Shown: piece by piece, positions 50,275 to 61,819 of the stretch | How the letters are laid out: each line of letters begins with the position of its first letter | Position numbering within the stretch: position 1 is the stretch's first letter | NCBI GenBank assembly: GCA_019155205.2 | Contig: JAHNZQ020000004.1 | Coordinates: 4,566,131 to 4,630,130 of the forward strand | Direction: 5' to 3' | DNA length: 64,000 nt | From: Gracilaria vermiculophylla | Lineage: Eukaryota; Rhodophyta; Florideophyceae; Gracilariales; Gracilariaceae | Made by a program: the position numbers and the translations under genes | The notes under the pieces: generated by a model | What the model was told of the DNA's origin: nothing | Databases searched by the model: none | What the model saw: the letters and a program-made list of their open reading frames with translations, nothing else

Positions 50275-52010
50275 AGTGGAGAGCAAGAAAATGATTATTC
50301 ATTTGGGACTGGTAATTTGGATGCAGAAGCCTTATGAACGTTCAATGAGGCTCTATGCCAACTCATTGGCGATCTCGTTCCCCCACCCCCCAACACATCT
50401 CTTCAAACTAAGAAACAATATCGAGAAGAATTGGAAAAGCCTTCTAAAAAATGAGGAAAGCTTTGAAGAAATCAAACAGGCGTAATGAACACCTGTGGTA
50501 TGAATTAAAATCCACTTTTAAACCTGAATCAACCGGGTATCTGTTCAAAGCTACAGATGTACAAAGGATAAAAGTTTTGAACGAGAAAGGTGTACACGTT
50601 CATCGCCAATAAGGATACAAACGTGCAAATGCTCTGATCGATTGCTTGGAACGACGTACCGTCATTTCTTTGCCACAAGAAGAAACAGCGGGAAATGGAA
50701 TCCCGACAAAGCGACCTTCTGCCCCAATGCAGGAGAACCATAGAGAAATGGCCCACGAACTAATTAAATCATCAGACCCCCAGACAAAATAAAAGGGACA
50801 CCAAAAACAGAATGAGGACACCGGGGAAATCGTCAACATGAAGTAAGAGAATCTGCATCAGCAAAACCCACATTACAGAAAACGTCGCGCAATATATATG
50901 CGAACTTTTTTTAAAACCATGGAGCAAATCTATCCTCTCAAAAAGATGCATATAGCACATGTCACTCATCTGGTTTCAATTATATTCTTAAGGCTTGTCA
51001 AGGACGATTTACGTATGGAGGAGTATTTGACAAAGACCTTCAAGGAGCATTAGACTTTTATGATTTAATGGCCAGACTTTGCCGCCTAGCAGACATTGAA
51101 AAAGACAAAGCCTTGCCAGAAATACTTTGTGATGACGCACTATCTTTCTACATGAGAAAACAATGAGTAGGAGAGTCGTACCAGAATATATTGGAGAAGA
51201 TAACCCACAACTATATCAATGAAGAGCAAAGAAACCGTACCTTAATAGTTTGGCATTCCATACGCCTGTCGCACGCAATGCGAGGGAGCTCACAGAAAAG
51301 CCAACTTGAAGTGTTTCGATCCTTTTGCCATAAACTCTCCAAACTACAGAACCAAGTAGACCCAGCATACAGAACGAACAATGTTTTGCGGAACAGCTGA
51401 TCATATCTGTCGATAATCCACATATTGCGCAATCTATGCGAGACCGGGTATCTTCAACCTCACAGGAAGCTACAAGCCGAATTGCAACCTTCCTTTCAAA
51501 TGAACCTCGATCTGCAAAAGCATTCGTCACAAATCAAGTGCACAGTTCTGGGAGCCTCTGTGCCATGTAGAGTTGGGTGAAAAAATATGGAGGAGATGCT
51601 AGAAAATCTTTTCACAGCTAAGGAAGAAAGAAAAGAAAAGATTACAACAGAAAAGAATCTCATCGAAATGGCTTTCAGGAAAGGAGGGGTGTTTTGTTTG
51701 CGGTAAAGTCTACTTAGCACTTAGAAGACACAATCAATAGGGAATCCGTGCAGCAATCGAGCGAATGAAAACATACAGTGCGTCTGCATTCATCACAGTC
51801 GACGACCTTTCCGCCATCCTGGATGATGGCACTAGAAACAATGAAAAAGAAATAGAAGATGTAGCTTATGTTATTTATATCAGAGACAATGAAAACGACA
51901 AGTTCGAATCGGAAGAAGATAACGACTACATAGTCGAAGACAAAATGGATCTGCATGCTGCGGATGAAATTTTGCTCTCTAATTCTGCTTTTGTTCATGG
52001 AATTGTATAC
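50275..52010 (+). pseudogene. Copia-like gag remnant
   Basis: Recognisable pieces on the plus strand: RFTYGGVFDKDLQGALDFYD followed by KALPEILCDDALSFYMRK (about 51005-51165), the capsid-like pattern seen in gag of some algal and fungal copia elements; then KTYSASAFITVDDLSAILDD (51766) and a run ending DEILLSNSAFVHGI (about 52005). At least four stops or shifts separate them. The frames upstream of 50.9 kb (for example 50276-50485) are of uncertain origin. It stops being recognisable where gypsy-type gag begins. Confidence 0.5.
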
Positions 52011-53760
52011 CACAGGAATGGCCGAAACGGAGTTTTTACAGAAGCTGTGGAAAACGCTCTTACGGTGTGGGAACGTGTACTCCGAATGGCGGTTGACGAC
52101 GTTGTTTGTCGAAGGACTTCTTCCCTCGATCAGCGCCAGGGTGCGTAATCATTTGACAACGCACCCGAATCCAATCTAATCGGAAGTAGCACGTTTCGCG
52201 GAATCCCATGGAGATACCCACCGTGCCACTCGTCGCAGCCACGAGCTACTTTAGGATAAACCGACGCCCTCTAGGAACCTTCGGGCGTCCGCCCTGACGT
52301 TGAACTCCAGCAACGCAGGGAAAGTTCACGAGCTTCCGCTCGTAGAAGAGCAAGAGGCCCTTGCTCTCACATATACCTTATCTCAGGGAGCACCGTCTAG
52401 GACAAGGATACCCTCATCTTCTACTTTGTACGCCTGGGCATGATCATTCAGGTTTGTCTGCTTAGCGAAATCCTGAGGCTACCCACCGCTCTGCAGACCT
52501 TGCTTGTCTCGAGATTCAGTGCTCTGTAATACAATCTACAAGGCAATGAGGGCTGTTATCCTGCATCAGCGGGTTAAGAAAATCCAGGACTTAATGGACG
52601 CACCAACGCAGAACGGAAGCCATCGAGCCGCGTATCACGATATCCGCTGCCATCAAGAAAAATACGGTTTCCGCGTTCTATTTGGAGTGCAGTCTGTCCT
52701 ACTTGCACGTGCGTCCCAAGTGCACGAGCCAGTACCCAAACCTGTTGCACCTCAGGGGAAAATGTCGCATCTCGATGCACAATAGCAGCAGCCGTCCCCA
52801 ACTGGAACTCCAATACCTCCAACCAAGAGCACTCTCAGGGTCACGCGTAGAGGCTCCGCGTGGCTCCGAACCGTAGACCCTTGGCCCCACGGAGTTTGGG
52901 TTTTGGAAAGGGGGAGAAGCCATCTGCATGATCGACGCAGAATTGGTGGGCCCCTCAATCTATTTGGACCCATTCGCCGCTTATGAAAAATCTGTTTGCA
53001 CGCTCCACCGTGAGAATTACATGATGTTTGCCCCAATAGGATGATCCACACTCACCTCCATAGCGGTGCGGGCTTTCCTCGACACCAGAGCTGGCCCCGA
53101 CACAGTGCCTGCTGCGGTAATCCCGCGGTCTGCTCTCGGCTCTTTGAGAACTGGCGAGCTCTCTACGGTGCAAGACGCGTCGCGTCGAGCTTTCAACATC
53201 CTTGGAGCATAACCATTTTATCTCCGGCTGGGCTCCTTACTGGTGAAAATGTGGTTCCAAGAGGCGACCAATTTGGCAGTACAATGCATATTGGGTACTT
53301 CTTTTGTAGATCGGTATGTACGTGCAATGTACCCACGCCTGCGGAAGGTAACGTTACACGACGCCGCCCCTGTAAGTATCGTGTCCACTTCTCTGGGACC
53401 GCACGCCAGTGCGCGTCAGGTGGGTAATCTCCAAAGCGAGGCACAGTCGAATAAGCCCCGGGTGGTAAACAGTATCGAGATACCAGCGAAGAATCCGGCC
53501 GACGTTTCGGTGCTTACTACTGCATCTGGCCTTTAAATCGTACAGGAGAGTTTACATCTGATGACGAAGCAGCACTCTGTGATGGGGAACGGGGTTAGAA
53601 TTCGGGGCGTCGAGTGCCTTGAAGGAGTCAGCGAACAGACCGGACTGTCCCACTCCCCGGATGCGGACGTCCAACGCCTACGCCGTACACAAGACGCTCG
53701 AGTTGTGCGGGATATCGCGCCACCGACTGGCGCTGTAGCACCGACGGGGTATGCCAAGAA
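52011..53760 (+). pseudogene. Gypsy 2 gag-to-protease remnant
   Basis: In order: gag part RCGNVYSEWRLTTLFVEGL and ESHGDTHRATRRS (52030-52245), a knuckle-like CSLSYLHVRPKC (about 52685-52720, with a serine for one cysteine), the protease loop FLDTRAGPDTVPAAVIP (about 53080, Gly to Arg inside DTGAG), CILGTSFVDRYVRAMYP (53285) and linker SIEIPAKNPADVSVLTTASG (53470). Nothing of reverse transcriptase follows before the LTR at 53997. It is on the opposite strand to gypsy 1 and clearly a different copy. Confidence 0.7.
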
Positions 53761-53996
53761 GGAGAAAACAAGGCTGGGTTAAGAAGAGCCAGGGGCCTAA
53801 TAATGCCGCATGGGATAAACACGAGCCCGCGTTTGGAACGCCGCGCGGGAATAGAGAAGTATAGGGGAACGCCTGAAGGAGAGGATATGTCATATCGCCG
53901 GAGGCCGCGCTGAAATCAGCACCAATAGAAGCCACTTACGGACCAAGCATGGGAAGATGCACCACGAGGACGTGGTGCATTTCAAGAAAGGGCGTA
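53761..53996. other. Unassigned spacer
   Basis: No domain recognised. It contains a near-palindrome GCACCACGAGGACGTGGTGC at about 53960 just before the solo LTR. Confidence 0.4.
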
Positions 53997-54533
53997 TGTA
54001 GTACAGTGGATCCTAAGATGATATGGTGGTGTGGCTTACGACGGGATATTCCTAAGGAAGGCTCGTATTTTATTAACTGAGCCACGTGATGCATAAATCG
54101 GCCCACGTACGCTACAGTTCCCTTGAGGAACGGTAGAATTTAGATTTATTTTAGTTACTTTGTGCAGGGAATTACTACAGTAGTGACACCGCCGAGAAGG
54201 GTACTTTATCTGCAGGTCGAGCTCTATTTCTGGAGTAGTAAACCAAGCAACCTCGAGTCTACGTCTCTTTTTCGGTTGGAGACTCTCGTCGAACACCCTT
54301 CGGTTTAGGGGTTTAGGGGTTTAGGTGTCCTCGTAGCAGCACCTGTAGGAGCATTGTCCGCCCAGTGAACCTCCCTCTCCGCCTGGTGTTTGCAGATCCC
54401 ATTTCAGAATTCCTTCGGCTCAGGACAGCGAGTACGGGAGACCAACCTTTGGAACTCGTGGCTTTGGAGTCAACAAAAACTCCTTACGGACGTTGTGCGC
54501 TACTACCTCGAAAAGAGAGCTGACGGTACCACA
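53997..54533 (-). repeat. Solo LTR (minus) with a telomere-like insert
   Basis: 537 bp from TGTAGTACAGTGG to GGTACCACA, the 553-bp family in reverse orientation. Flanks GCGTA and ATGGG do not match, so no target duplication. At 54302-54325 it has three tandem GGTTTAGG units absent from the other copies. Confidence 0.85.
54302..54325. repeat. Three GGTTTAGG units (telomere-like)
   Basis: Eight-base units inside the solo LTR, replacing the sequence found in other copies at this point. They resemble plant/algal telomere repeats (TTTAGGG) with one extra G. Confidence 0.8.
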
Positions 54534-55801
54534 ATGGGTGGGTATAACCATGGGCTCTCTGTTCGACGTGGTGAAAAACCGCTGCAGCATCTATAACTCA
54601 AATCAGTGGTATGTTGAGCAGAAGAATGTTAAACTGCATATAAAATTTGGCATCGGCATCTACGTATTTATATGAGGCTGATGACAGCAATTACAAATAT
54701 GTAAAACGATATTCAAACTCATGGAGAATTAAATAAGAAATGATTCGCTTAACGGAAACTATTTCATGAAGAGAATATTTGAAATCACCCTCACATATTT
54801 ACCACTCCTTCACCGTTGGTGTTCATGTTGAACGTCCTATTCCATTCGGACAACATGAGGAGCATTCAAAACTCATCTTATGTTGTCGGTTGTTCCTGTT
54901 ACAATTTGCGGCGATTGTTCAATTACACTGTTGGCTTGTTCCGTTAGTGATGCTAACCTGGTACAAGACAGAGGAAGGTATAATAGGATTTTTTTTTGGA
55001 ACAGATGAACGGTTCGTTACTCAAACAAAAATATTAACCATTCTTTTTCACCTTGTAGGCTTCTTGGGGGTCGTGAGCAGAATATATTCTTGATATCTGC
55101 CAGATGAATGGCTGATACCCCGATTTGTCGAGCGCGGATTCGACATCATCTTTCTCACAGCTTTTGAGACCAACAGTAGATAGATACACAGTTTGACTGC
55201 TGTTTGTATCACTTGGGAGTGCCAAGGTTTCTTTGCAAAGATAGAAAATGGATTCAGATAACAATGGACTTCATAATACCATGGTAGCATAAAAAGAAAT
55301 GGAAATGGTGCAGTTTTCGTCACTAAAGATCGCTTTTCGAAATAATCAGAATTATTCCAGTTAAATAAAGTATCAAAGCCATTGAAACGGATAACTGTTT
55401 TTTTGAAAATATTTATCGACACCACGTAGTACATAATTTAACTGTCTCAGATGGTGAGGTGCAGCGTACTTTGCAAAAAATTTATCGCCATTCCGGATCT
55501 TCTGCATTACTGCTCATTTATGAGTAACTGCTGGGCTGGTGGCGACGGGTTGGACTACGCACGTGAAACATGCCTTCGCCGAATGCGCCGTGGCAGCAGA
55601 TTCTGTGCGTTATACACGGGTCACACCACAGTTGTGGACAGCTGGTGAGATACAATTTGTTTATTTCCTTTGTTCTTATACTGGGTACTCAAATGTATGT
55701 AGTGCTGCAGCAACCACCGCTGCACCTCAGGAAACGTTCCTAACTAGGGTGTTCTTTTCGGATACCTTGGTTTAGAGTGCTCTTCCCTTTGGCGGTACAA
55801 A
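54534..55801. other. Unassigned AT-rich sequence
   Basis: A 128-codon minus frame (55434-55048) and shorter plus frames show no domain and overlap each other. No repeat or element end could be identified apart from the LTRs on both sides. Confidence 0.4.
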
Positions 55802-56260
55802 ATGGATTCCTTCAGTTCTCCTTGCAAGCTGGTAGCGCACATCGTCCGTCAGGAGGTTTTGGTCACTCTGAAGGCGCGAATTCCTAAAGGTGGTCTTCGG
55901 TAACCACCGTCATGAGCTGGGGAATCCTGAAAGGGGGTCTACAAGCACCAAGCGAAGACGGGGGTTTACCGGGCGGACAATGCTCCTACAGGCGCTGTTA
56001 TGAGGCAATCTGGGGATCGGCGGCTTAGAAACCTTAAGGCGTTCAACATGAGTCTTTAACCGGAAACACGAGAAAAAGACCCAACGGTGCTTGGTGTACC
56101 TCCCCCAGAAATGGAGCTCGACAGGCAAGTTAAGTACCGTGCTGGGAGCCCGCCTAGACAGGTCTCACTCTGTAATAATTCCCTGCACCAATGAACGAAA
56201 AAAAATCTAAACTCTACAATTCCTCAAGGACAATATCCCCTTAGGGTCCACTGTAATACA
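55802..56260 (+). repeat. Diverged solo LTR copy
   Basis: It follows the 553-bp family from ATGGATTCCTTCAGTTCTCC to CCACTGTAATACA with about 95 bp missing, mostly in the 3' half. It is the most diverged copy in the window. A transposase remnant begins right at its 3' end. Confidence 0.72.
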
Positions 56261-57015
56261 TGGTTCCGGGCACTACCTATAACAATCGCGAACCGGAATT
56301 TAGGATGAGATACTCGTATCTCAGGGAAGTCTTCTGGGATTTTTTGGAAAGGTTTTTGGATTCTGAGGGACATCAAGTGACAGGTCTTAAGCAGGAAATG
56401 CATTCGTCCGCACCCGCTGTATATGCCGAGGCTATCTGTGGTGCTGGGCTTCCCATACATAGCTGCATGGATTTCATCCACTGCACTGAGATCAAAATAA
56501 TATGCCCTTGTAGACCGAGTTGCAACCAGTTGGAGTGCTATCTCAACCTCAGGCGTATGCACTCTCTGAAAAACCACTCTGTGACTACTCCTGATGGACC
56601 TATTTTCTCCTTCTACGGTGCTGAGGTCCGTAATAGTAAATACGAAATGACATTCCTCTTTAACAGTGGAGTTGAAAGACCTCCTTGTTAATTGATGGTC
56701 ATCATAATTACATATTTGGGGATATAGTGTATGTGCTTCGACGAAGGCTACAAACAGCATTTGATTGCGCAACGGCCAAAGCGGAGCCATCTTTTTATAA
56801 CGCAGCCATGAGAAAAGTGCGCATCACAGTAGAGTGGAACTCCGCGGACTTGAAACAGATGTAGACAAGGAACGATTACGTCTAGCTTCTTCTGGTACGC
56901 AAATTTCTAATTAATTCTTTTCTACAGAGCATCTTATCTTCTCCTATATTTCAAGACATGCTTTGAAAGCAAAGAAAGGTATAGCCCTATTTTTATGCAA
57001 AGTATTTAGATTCCA
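56261..57015 (+). pseudogene. Broken Harbinger-type DDE transposase, distinct family
   Basis: The plus strand reads EVFWDFLERFLDSEG, then CMDFIHCTEIKIICPCRP where family members have GFIDGT (first aspartate now His), NLRRMHSLKNHSVTTPDGPI, YGAEV, then in another frame DGHHNYIFGDIVYVLRRRLQ (second aspartate kept) and RKVRITVEWNSADLKQ (glutamate kept) to about 57010. A shift near 56690 and several stops break it. This type (N-Q..Y..HKR-H..K.Q....P.G) is not the same as the SANT-linked transposases at 36978 and 63047, so it is a second Harbinger lineage. Confidence 0.72.
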
Positions 57016-57985
57016 GGAGTGCCTCTGCATGTATAGTATTTATGTCTTCCTCTAGTGACCTCTCGGAGCCCCGTACATATGTCATACTTCTCTGTGTACC
57101 CATTCCATACTTTAGCTTCTGGGCGCACAACTCAGGTATGCCCATCACCTGCTTTCTTTCTTACATCGCTTGCTCCCGCTCTTTTCTGTCTACTTCAAAC
57201 CTCCTATCATCAGACACGGGCCTGTAGGTTCTCATTAACCGCATCGATTTGAAGATTTTGAAATATTTCATCGCCGTTTGCTGCATTCTTTTCCATGGAG
57301 AAGAATGGACTTGTTCAATTCTTCATCAGAATAGGATGCATTTTATTTCGAGGAACCGCTGTTTCTTCTGAATGGCTCCATAATAAAGTCCCCCATTCAT
57401 GCCACTCCTCTCCAAGATGATCCTTTTTTTCATCGCCATACCCTGCATGATCTCTTTCAAAACAATCCGACACTTTTCATGCTCCTTCTGCTCGTTCTTC
57501 TACAAGAGGTATAACTCAAATATTTCACCTATCTTTTCCGTAAGACAATCTTTCAGTACTTTTTTCTCTCCATATTCCACCTCAATATCCAATGAGGCCC
57601 TGGGCTTAATGACATTCTTCCAGCGTTACAAAGGAATCCGGTTTAAACGATTGAATAGAGTTTTACAAGACGATTTCTGCGTAATGTGGAAAATAATTTC
57701 AGAGAGGTAAGTCATGTGTATGCCATGTACCTGGCCATGTACTGCATCTGCAATGCTCCGTTATAGAAGGGACGCAAGAACGCTGCGCACAGCAATAAGA
57801 ACAAACAACGTCGTAAATGGATTTGAAACGGAGTAGCTGCTTTTGATACGCGCCTGTGGTGGTTACGGACGCAAGTGATGAAGTGCATATAAGAACATGC
57901 TCTATGATGGGTCTTTCGATGACTAGCACGACTTCAGGGAAGGTTTAAGAAATCAGGAGAGCAGACGCCATGGAATGCGATGTCA
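57016..57985. other. Possible minus-strand coiled-coil remnant, otherwise unassigned
   Basis: Minus frames between 57720 and 57020 contain Lys/Glu-rich stretches (for example DRKERERAMYERKQVMGIP), which could be the decayed accessory gene of the transposase to the left. Stops are frequent and no domain is recognisable, so this is only a suggestion. Confidence 0.3.
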
Positions 57986-58960
57986 GCGAAGAGCGTGAGG
58001 CTGATCATTGTTTCACGGTGAAGTCGTAAATCCTCTATTGTCCTCGTTTTACACCTCATACAAATATATAGTACTATCAAATCCACAGAAAGCCACCGGA
58101 AGTAGATCGTCTCTATCAAAAAATTAGCAAATGAACAGACTATCATGTTTTATAATTTTCGCATTTTCCAACAGTTCTCATTTTCTGACTCGACCAGAAA
58201 TAGACAGAAACTTACAACACGAACTATACAACTTTGAGCTGATCAAACTGATTTGCTCACGTAGCTTTTAGTCCAAGAGCTATTTAAGAGAATATGTTCG
58301 GATAGTTGCTGCAATATAATTGGTCTACGAAAGGCATAAAGTCCAAAAATGTTTGGTACAAAATAGCAACTTTTTGCGTCGCAGTCTAAAAATGTGGTAA
58401 ACAATCGTAGCACATTTTGGATTTTGCTCACTTTTAAACTAAAACCTGTCTCTGAAACCTATTAGGGTCCCTATAATTGACACAAAAACTCCATGATAAA
58501 CGCTATGAAATTGGGTCGACAAAGAGCGTGAGGTCACACGTCGAGGCGAGATTTAGTCTTGCGCATCCCCATTCCTTGGCACCAAAATGTTCGAAATGGA
58601 CGTCGTATAGAAGATTATTTGTATGAAGCTTCTTGAACGTTCATCGCTCAACCTTTGTGCAGGAATGCTATTTATGTAATCTGTGATACGTTTTCACTAA
58701 AATGGTATGAGAATCTATGTGGCGTACATTCTCCATGGTCCCCGTTACGCACTTCATACAATTGCATGGTACTGTCAAATCAACAGAAAGGCAAAACAAT
58801 TAGAGCATCTCTGCCAACACAGTCGCGAAAGAGCAAAATATCAAATTCGATGCTTTCTTATTTGCCGACAGGTTTGGATTTTCCACTCGACCAGGAAAGG
58901 GCCGATAACTATTGCACTTCCAAAAAAACTTTGAGCAAAACGTATGAATTTAGTCAAAAT
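57986..58960. repeat. Diverged direct duplication, about 300 bp units
   Basis: Segments 57986-58260 and about 58525-58925 share ordered words: AGAGCGTGAGG, CTCATACAA/TTCATACAA, GTACTATCAAATC/GTACTGTCAAATC, ACAGAAAG, CTCGACCAG. The second copy carries extra sequence in its first half. No coding function seen. Confidence 0.6.
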
Positions 58961-59069
58961 ACAGTCTGTTTCAAAAGTATGGGACACCTAGAATTTTGAT
59001 GCAAATCATCGTGTTTAGTACTGTAGCGGTACCAAACTACGTTTTCAAAAACATTCAAGTTAAAGGACC

Positions 59070-59449
59070 TGTGGTACTGTCAGTTCTCTTTTTGAGGTAG
59101 TAGAGCACAGCGTCCGTTAGGAGTTTTTGTTGACTCCAAAGGTGCGTGTTGCTAACGGTGGTCTTCGGTATTCACTGTCACGAGCCGGGGGAATTCTGAA
59201 AGGGGATTCGCAAACACCAAGTGGAGGGGAAGGTTCACTAGGTGGACCATACTCCTACTGGCGCTTCTATGATGCGACCTGGGGATCGGTGGCTTAGAAA
59301 TCTGAGGATGATCGACGAGAGTCTCCAACCAAAAAGTTAGATGAAGACTCAAGGGTACTTGGTTTTACTTCTCCAGAGGTGGAGCTCAACCGGTAGATTA
59401 CGTATCAAGCCGGGAGCCCGACTCGGCAGGTCTCACTACTGTAGGAATT
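59070..59449 (+). repeat. LTR copy, first part (interrupted)
   Basis: It begins TGTGGTACTGTCAG and follows the 553-bp family until GTAGGAATT, where the Harbinger-like element 2 is inserted. The LTR resumes at 63350. Confidence 0.88.
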
Positions 59450-59466
59450 GGAGCACTCCTGAAATC

Positions 59467-60663
59467 ACAAATCACAAAATGCAATTGCACAAATTGTGAT
59501 AAAAACACGTTGAAATGCGATTATGGCACGTGCGTAACCCTCGATCTCTTCCAACGGTTATTCCCTTGGAAGCAGAGCCTCTGCCCGTATCAAATCTCTT
59601 GCCATACAACTTTGGCGCGCTTTCCGGCGCCCTCAGATCACCACGACACCGTTCGTCGAAGTTCTCAATGCCTTCTCGCCGCTCCGCTTCTCCGATGCCG
59701 TAAGAAGACCACTGTCCTGCTTCGTCTTTAGTTTCAATAGTTGTTGTGCCTCTCGCCGAAACATCGCCACATTGCTCACGGTGGCCTTAGGGTTTTCTCT
59801 TTCTCTACCTTGCGCCCATCTAGTCCCCATACAACTTTTAATCCTTCTCACTTCTTGTGGTGGCAAGTTCATCGTGCAGAAACTTTGCGTCAAGTTCAGT
59901 TCTTCAGCACGGTAGAGCTGAATCGTTGCGTTTCGAAAGCCTGTGATTCTTTAGCGCATAATTTGTGCGTAACATCCCTTCTCTATCACAGTGCGATTCA
60001 CGACTATCATTGAAGCTCTTTCGTTTGATGCTTCGTGGAGTTTCCCTCTAGCTTAACTACGCTTTCTGCAGTTGTAAGTTTACCATCTTTATACCTGTCT
60101 GTCTGCTTTGGAAGTTATTCTAACACCACCGCACATTCTCCTTTACACACCGCATTGGTGTACACCACCGCACATTCTCCTTTACACACCGCATTGGTGT
60201 TTTCCCTTCAATGAATCAATGGAAAACGTTCCTATTGGTTCCGTGCAATGGATTGCAAGTAGCTAGTCTGTCCCTGCTCTACGCTTTCAGGGTGTACAAC
60301 TGTTTCGCCTTTGGAATTGCCTCCACAGCTCTTGACCAACCAGTCCTAACTTTTGTGCGATTTTTGTCTGTCGTTCTGTCCTCATACACTGCAAAGGTTC
60401 CTTCATTCTCTGGGACTGAAACACTGTTTCATTGTGACGGGTATTTAGAAGTTCCTATGTCCGGCTATGGTTAGCCCTTTGCTTCCGGAACTTTGGTGCG
60501 CACGTGTCGCCGTAATAGGCTTTGTTGGATTGCTGCTTTTCTGTTCTTGCTCTTCTGTAGTTCGTCGGATCAGATCTTTGCAAAATCACGGACGGAAAAG
60601 ATCGTACACCAAAAGTACACAAGACACTGAATTTGTGTGTGAGGCAGAGTAGGGCTTTTAGGT
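59467..60663. other. 5' third of Harbinger-like element 2, no gene recognised
   Basis: Frames of 60-90 codons occur on both strands, none with a domain. It contains the 39-bp tandem duplication at 60123-60200 and probably the promoter of the SANT-like gene. Confidence 0.45.
60123..60200. repeat. Exact 39-bp tandem duplication
   Basis: The unit begins ACACCACCGCACATTCTCC and is repeated once without a mismatch, so the duplication is recent relative to the decay of the element. Confidence 0.92.
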
Positions 60664-61344
60664 ATGGTCATGGCAGATAAGTGTACTGAAGAAAGTAGGA
60701 ATTTGAAAAACACTGCTGCGACATCATTTACACTGACGACGACACCGGAAGATGGTTGCTCCGAATTTGGTGAAGAAGTGGTTGGGTGTATATCTCGTCC
60801 ACAGGTTGCGATGGATCAACTCCAGTCAGGCCCGTCAATTGCAATTGGAGCTGGAAGAGATGGAATCAGACCACAGGGGAGAGTGCCGTGTTCAGCCATA
60901 GTGGGAATTCAAGGAAGAAATACAAATCCCTCTTCGCAGCGCGAATTATTGGGACTGGCCCCAACGTCTACTCTAATTCGGAAAAGAACTCCGAAAAAGG
61001 CGTCGACATCTAAAGCACCGACAGTTAAAAGGGGAACTGGATTCACACAAAGTGAAACGGACAGCCTCCTCGACTTGATTGAAGAGTTCATGCTACTGGG
61101 AAAAGAGGAATGGGAAATGGTAGCGAGGCTGCATAGTACACGATATCCTCTGCAAGGACGGAATGCCGATTCGCTCCAACGTAAGTTCTCAGCAATATGT
61201 CGCACAACAGTCCCAACCGGTGACCCAAGCATTCCGGCGCATGTGCTTGGGGCTAAGCAACTTCGAGAGCAGTTAATTGAAGTAATGGATATTGGTGATG
61301 GAACAGAGTCGGACATGGACTACACAGAAGGCATGGACGACTAG
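60664..61344 (+). CDS. SANT/Myb-like accessory protein of Harbinger-like element 2
   Basis: The 226-residue frame has a disordered Ser/Thr/Gly-rich N-terminus, a basic patch RKRTPKKASTSK, then a SANT-like three-helix domain, FTQSETDSLLDLIEEF and EEWEMVARLHS with RNADSLQRKFSAICR, followed by PTGDPSIPAHVLGAKQLREQL and an acidic end. In PIF/Harbinger elements the Myb/SANT-like partner binds the ends and carries the transposase into the nucleus. A TAG ends it, but the same frame reopens 12 bases later as the coiled-coil part, so the native protein may be about 378 residues with one nonsense codon. Confidence 0.7.
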   Translation: MVMADKCTEESRNLKNTAATSFTLTTTPEDGCSEFGEEVVGCISRPQVAMDQLQSGPSIAIGAGRDGIRPQGRVPCSAIVGIQGRNTNPSSQRELLGLAPTSTLIRKRTPKKASTSKAPTVKRGTGFTQSETDSLLDLIEEFMLLGKEEWEMVARLHSTRYPLQGRNADSLQRKFSAICRTTVPTGDPSIPAHVLGAKQLREQLIEVMDIGDGTESDMDYTEGMDD

Positions 61345-61356
61345 AATGCAAATACC

Positions 61357-61797
61357 ATGGATGCAGGATTAGAGAAGAACACTGGAGTAGATAGTCATGG
61401 CCACCACCCGATCTTAGGACAAACAGCGCGGCAGATCCGGTCCCCATCACCAAGGCCGCTCGTGCGCAAAAGAGTAAAAGGAACTGGAGAACACTCCATA
61501 TTAGAGATTATGAAAGTGTCCATGCTCCAAGAGCAGGAACGAAGGGACGCAGAATACCGCAGGTATATCGCAGAACAAGAAACCGAAGCGCAACGAAAAG
61601 AAGAAGAGCGCAGATATCGCGCACAATGTCTTCAGGGAGAAGCTAAGTGGCGAGAGGAAGATCGTGAACGTCGGCAAGACGAGAAAAAGCGATGGGAGGA
61701 GGAGAGAAGTTCAAACACCCAGATGATGCAAATGATGAAGATGGCTATCTTCAGTCAGAAATGTAAATCGTTTGATGCAGATAATTCTGAGCAGTAA
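61357..61797 (+). CDS. Coiled-coil continuation of the SANT-like protein
   Basis: 146 codons in the same frame as the SANT part. The sequence has HSILEIMKVSMLQEQERRDA and then long Arg/Glu/Gln heptads (EERRYRAQCLQGEAKWREED), ending QMMQMMKMAIFSQ. It is predicted to be one extended coiled coil, presumably for dimerisation. Whether it is a separate gene or the tail of the protein ending at 61344 depends on the TAG at 61342; the matching order in element 1 (30130 then 35033) favours one original protein. Confidence 0.55.
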   Translation: MDAGLEKNTGVDSHGHHPILGQTARQIRSPSPRPLVRKRVKGTGEHSILEIMKVSMLQEQERRDAEYRRYIAEQETEAQRKEEERRYRAQCLQGEAKWREEDRERRQDEKKRWEEERSSNTQMMQMMKMAIFSQKCKSFDADNSEQ

Positions 61798-61819
61798 ACA
61801 AAGCAATTCTCTTACTTAT

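Noticed and set aside
54534..55801. A host gene between the two LTR copies
   Set aside because: Frames up to 128 codons exist on both strands, but they overlap, lack domains and lie in transposon-dense AT-rich DNA.
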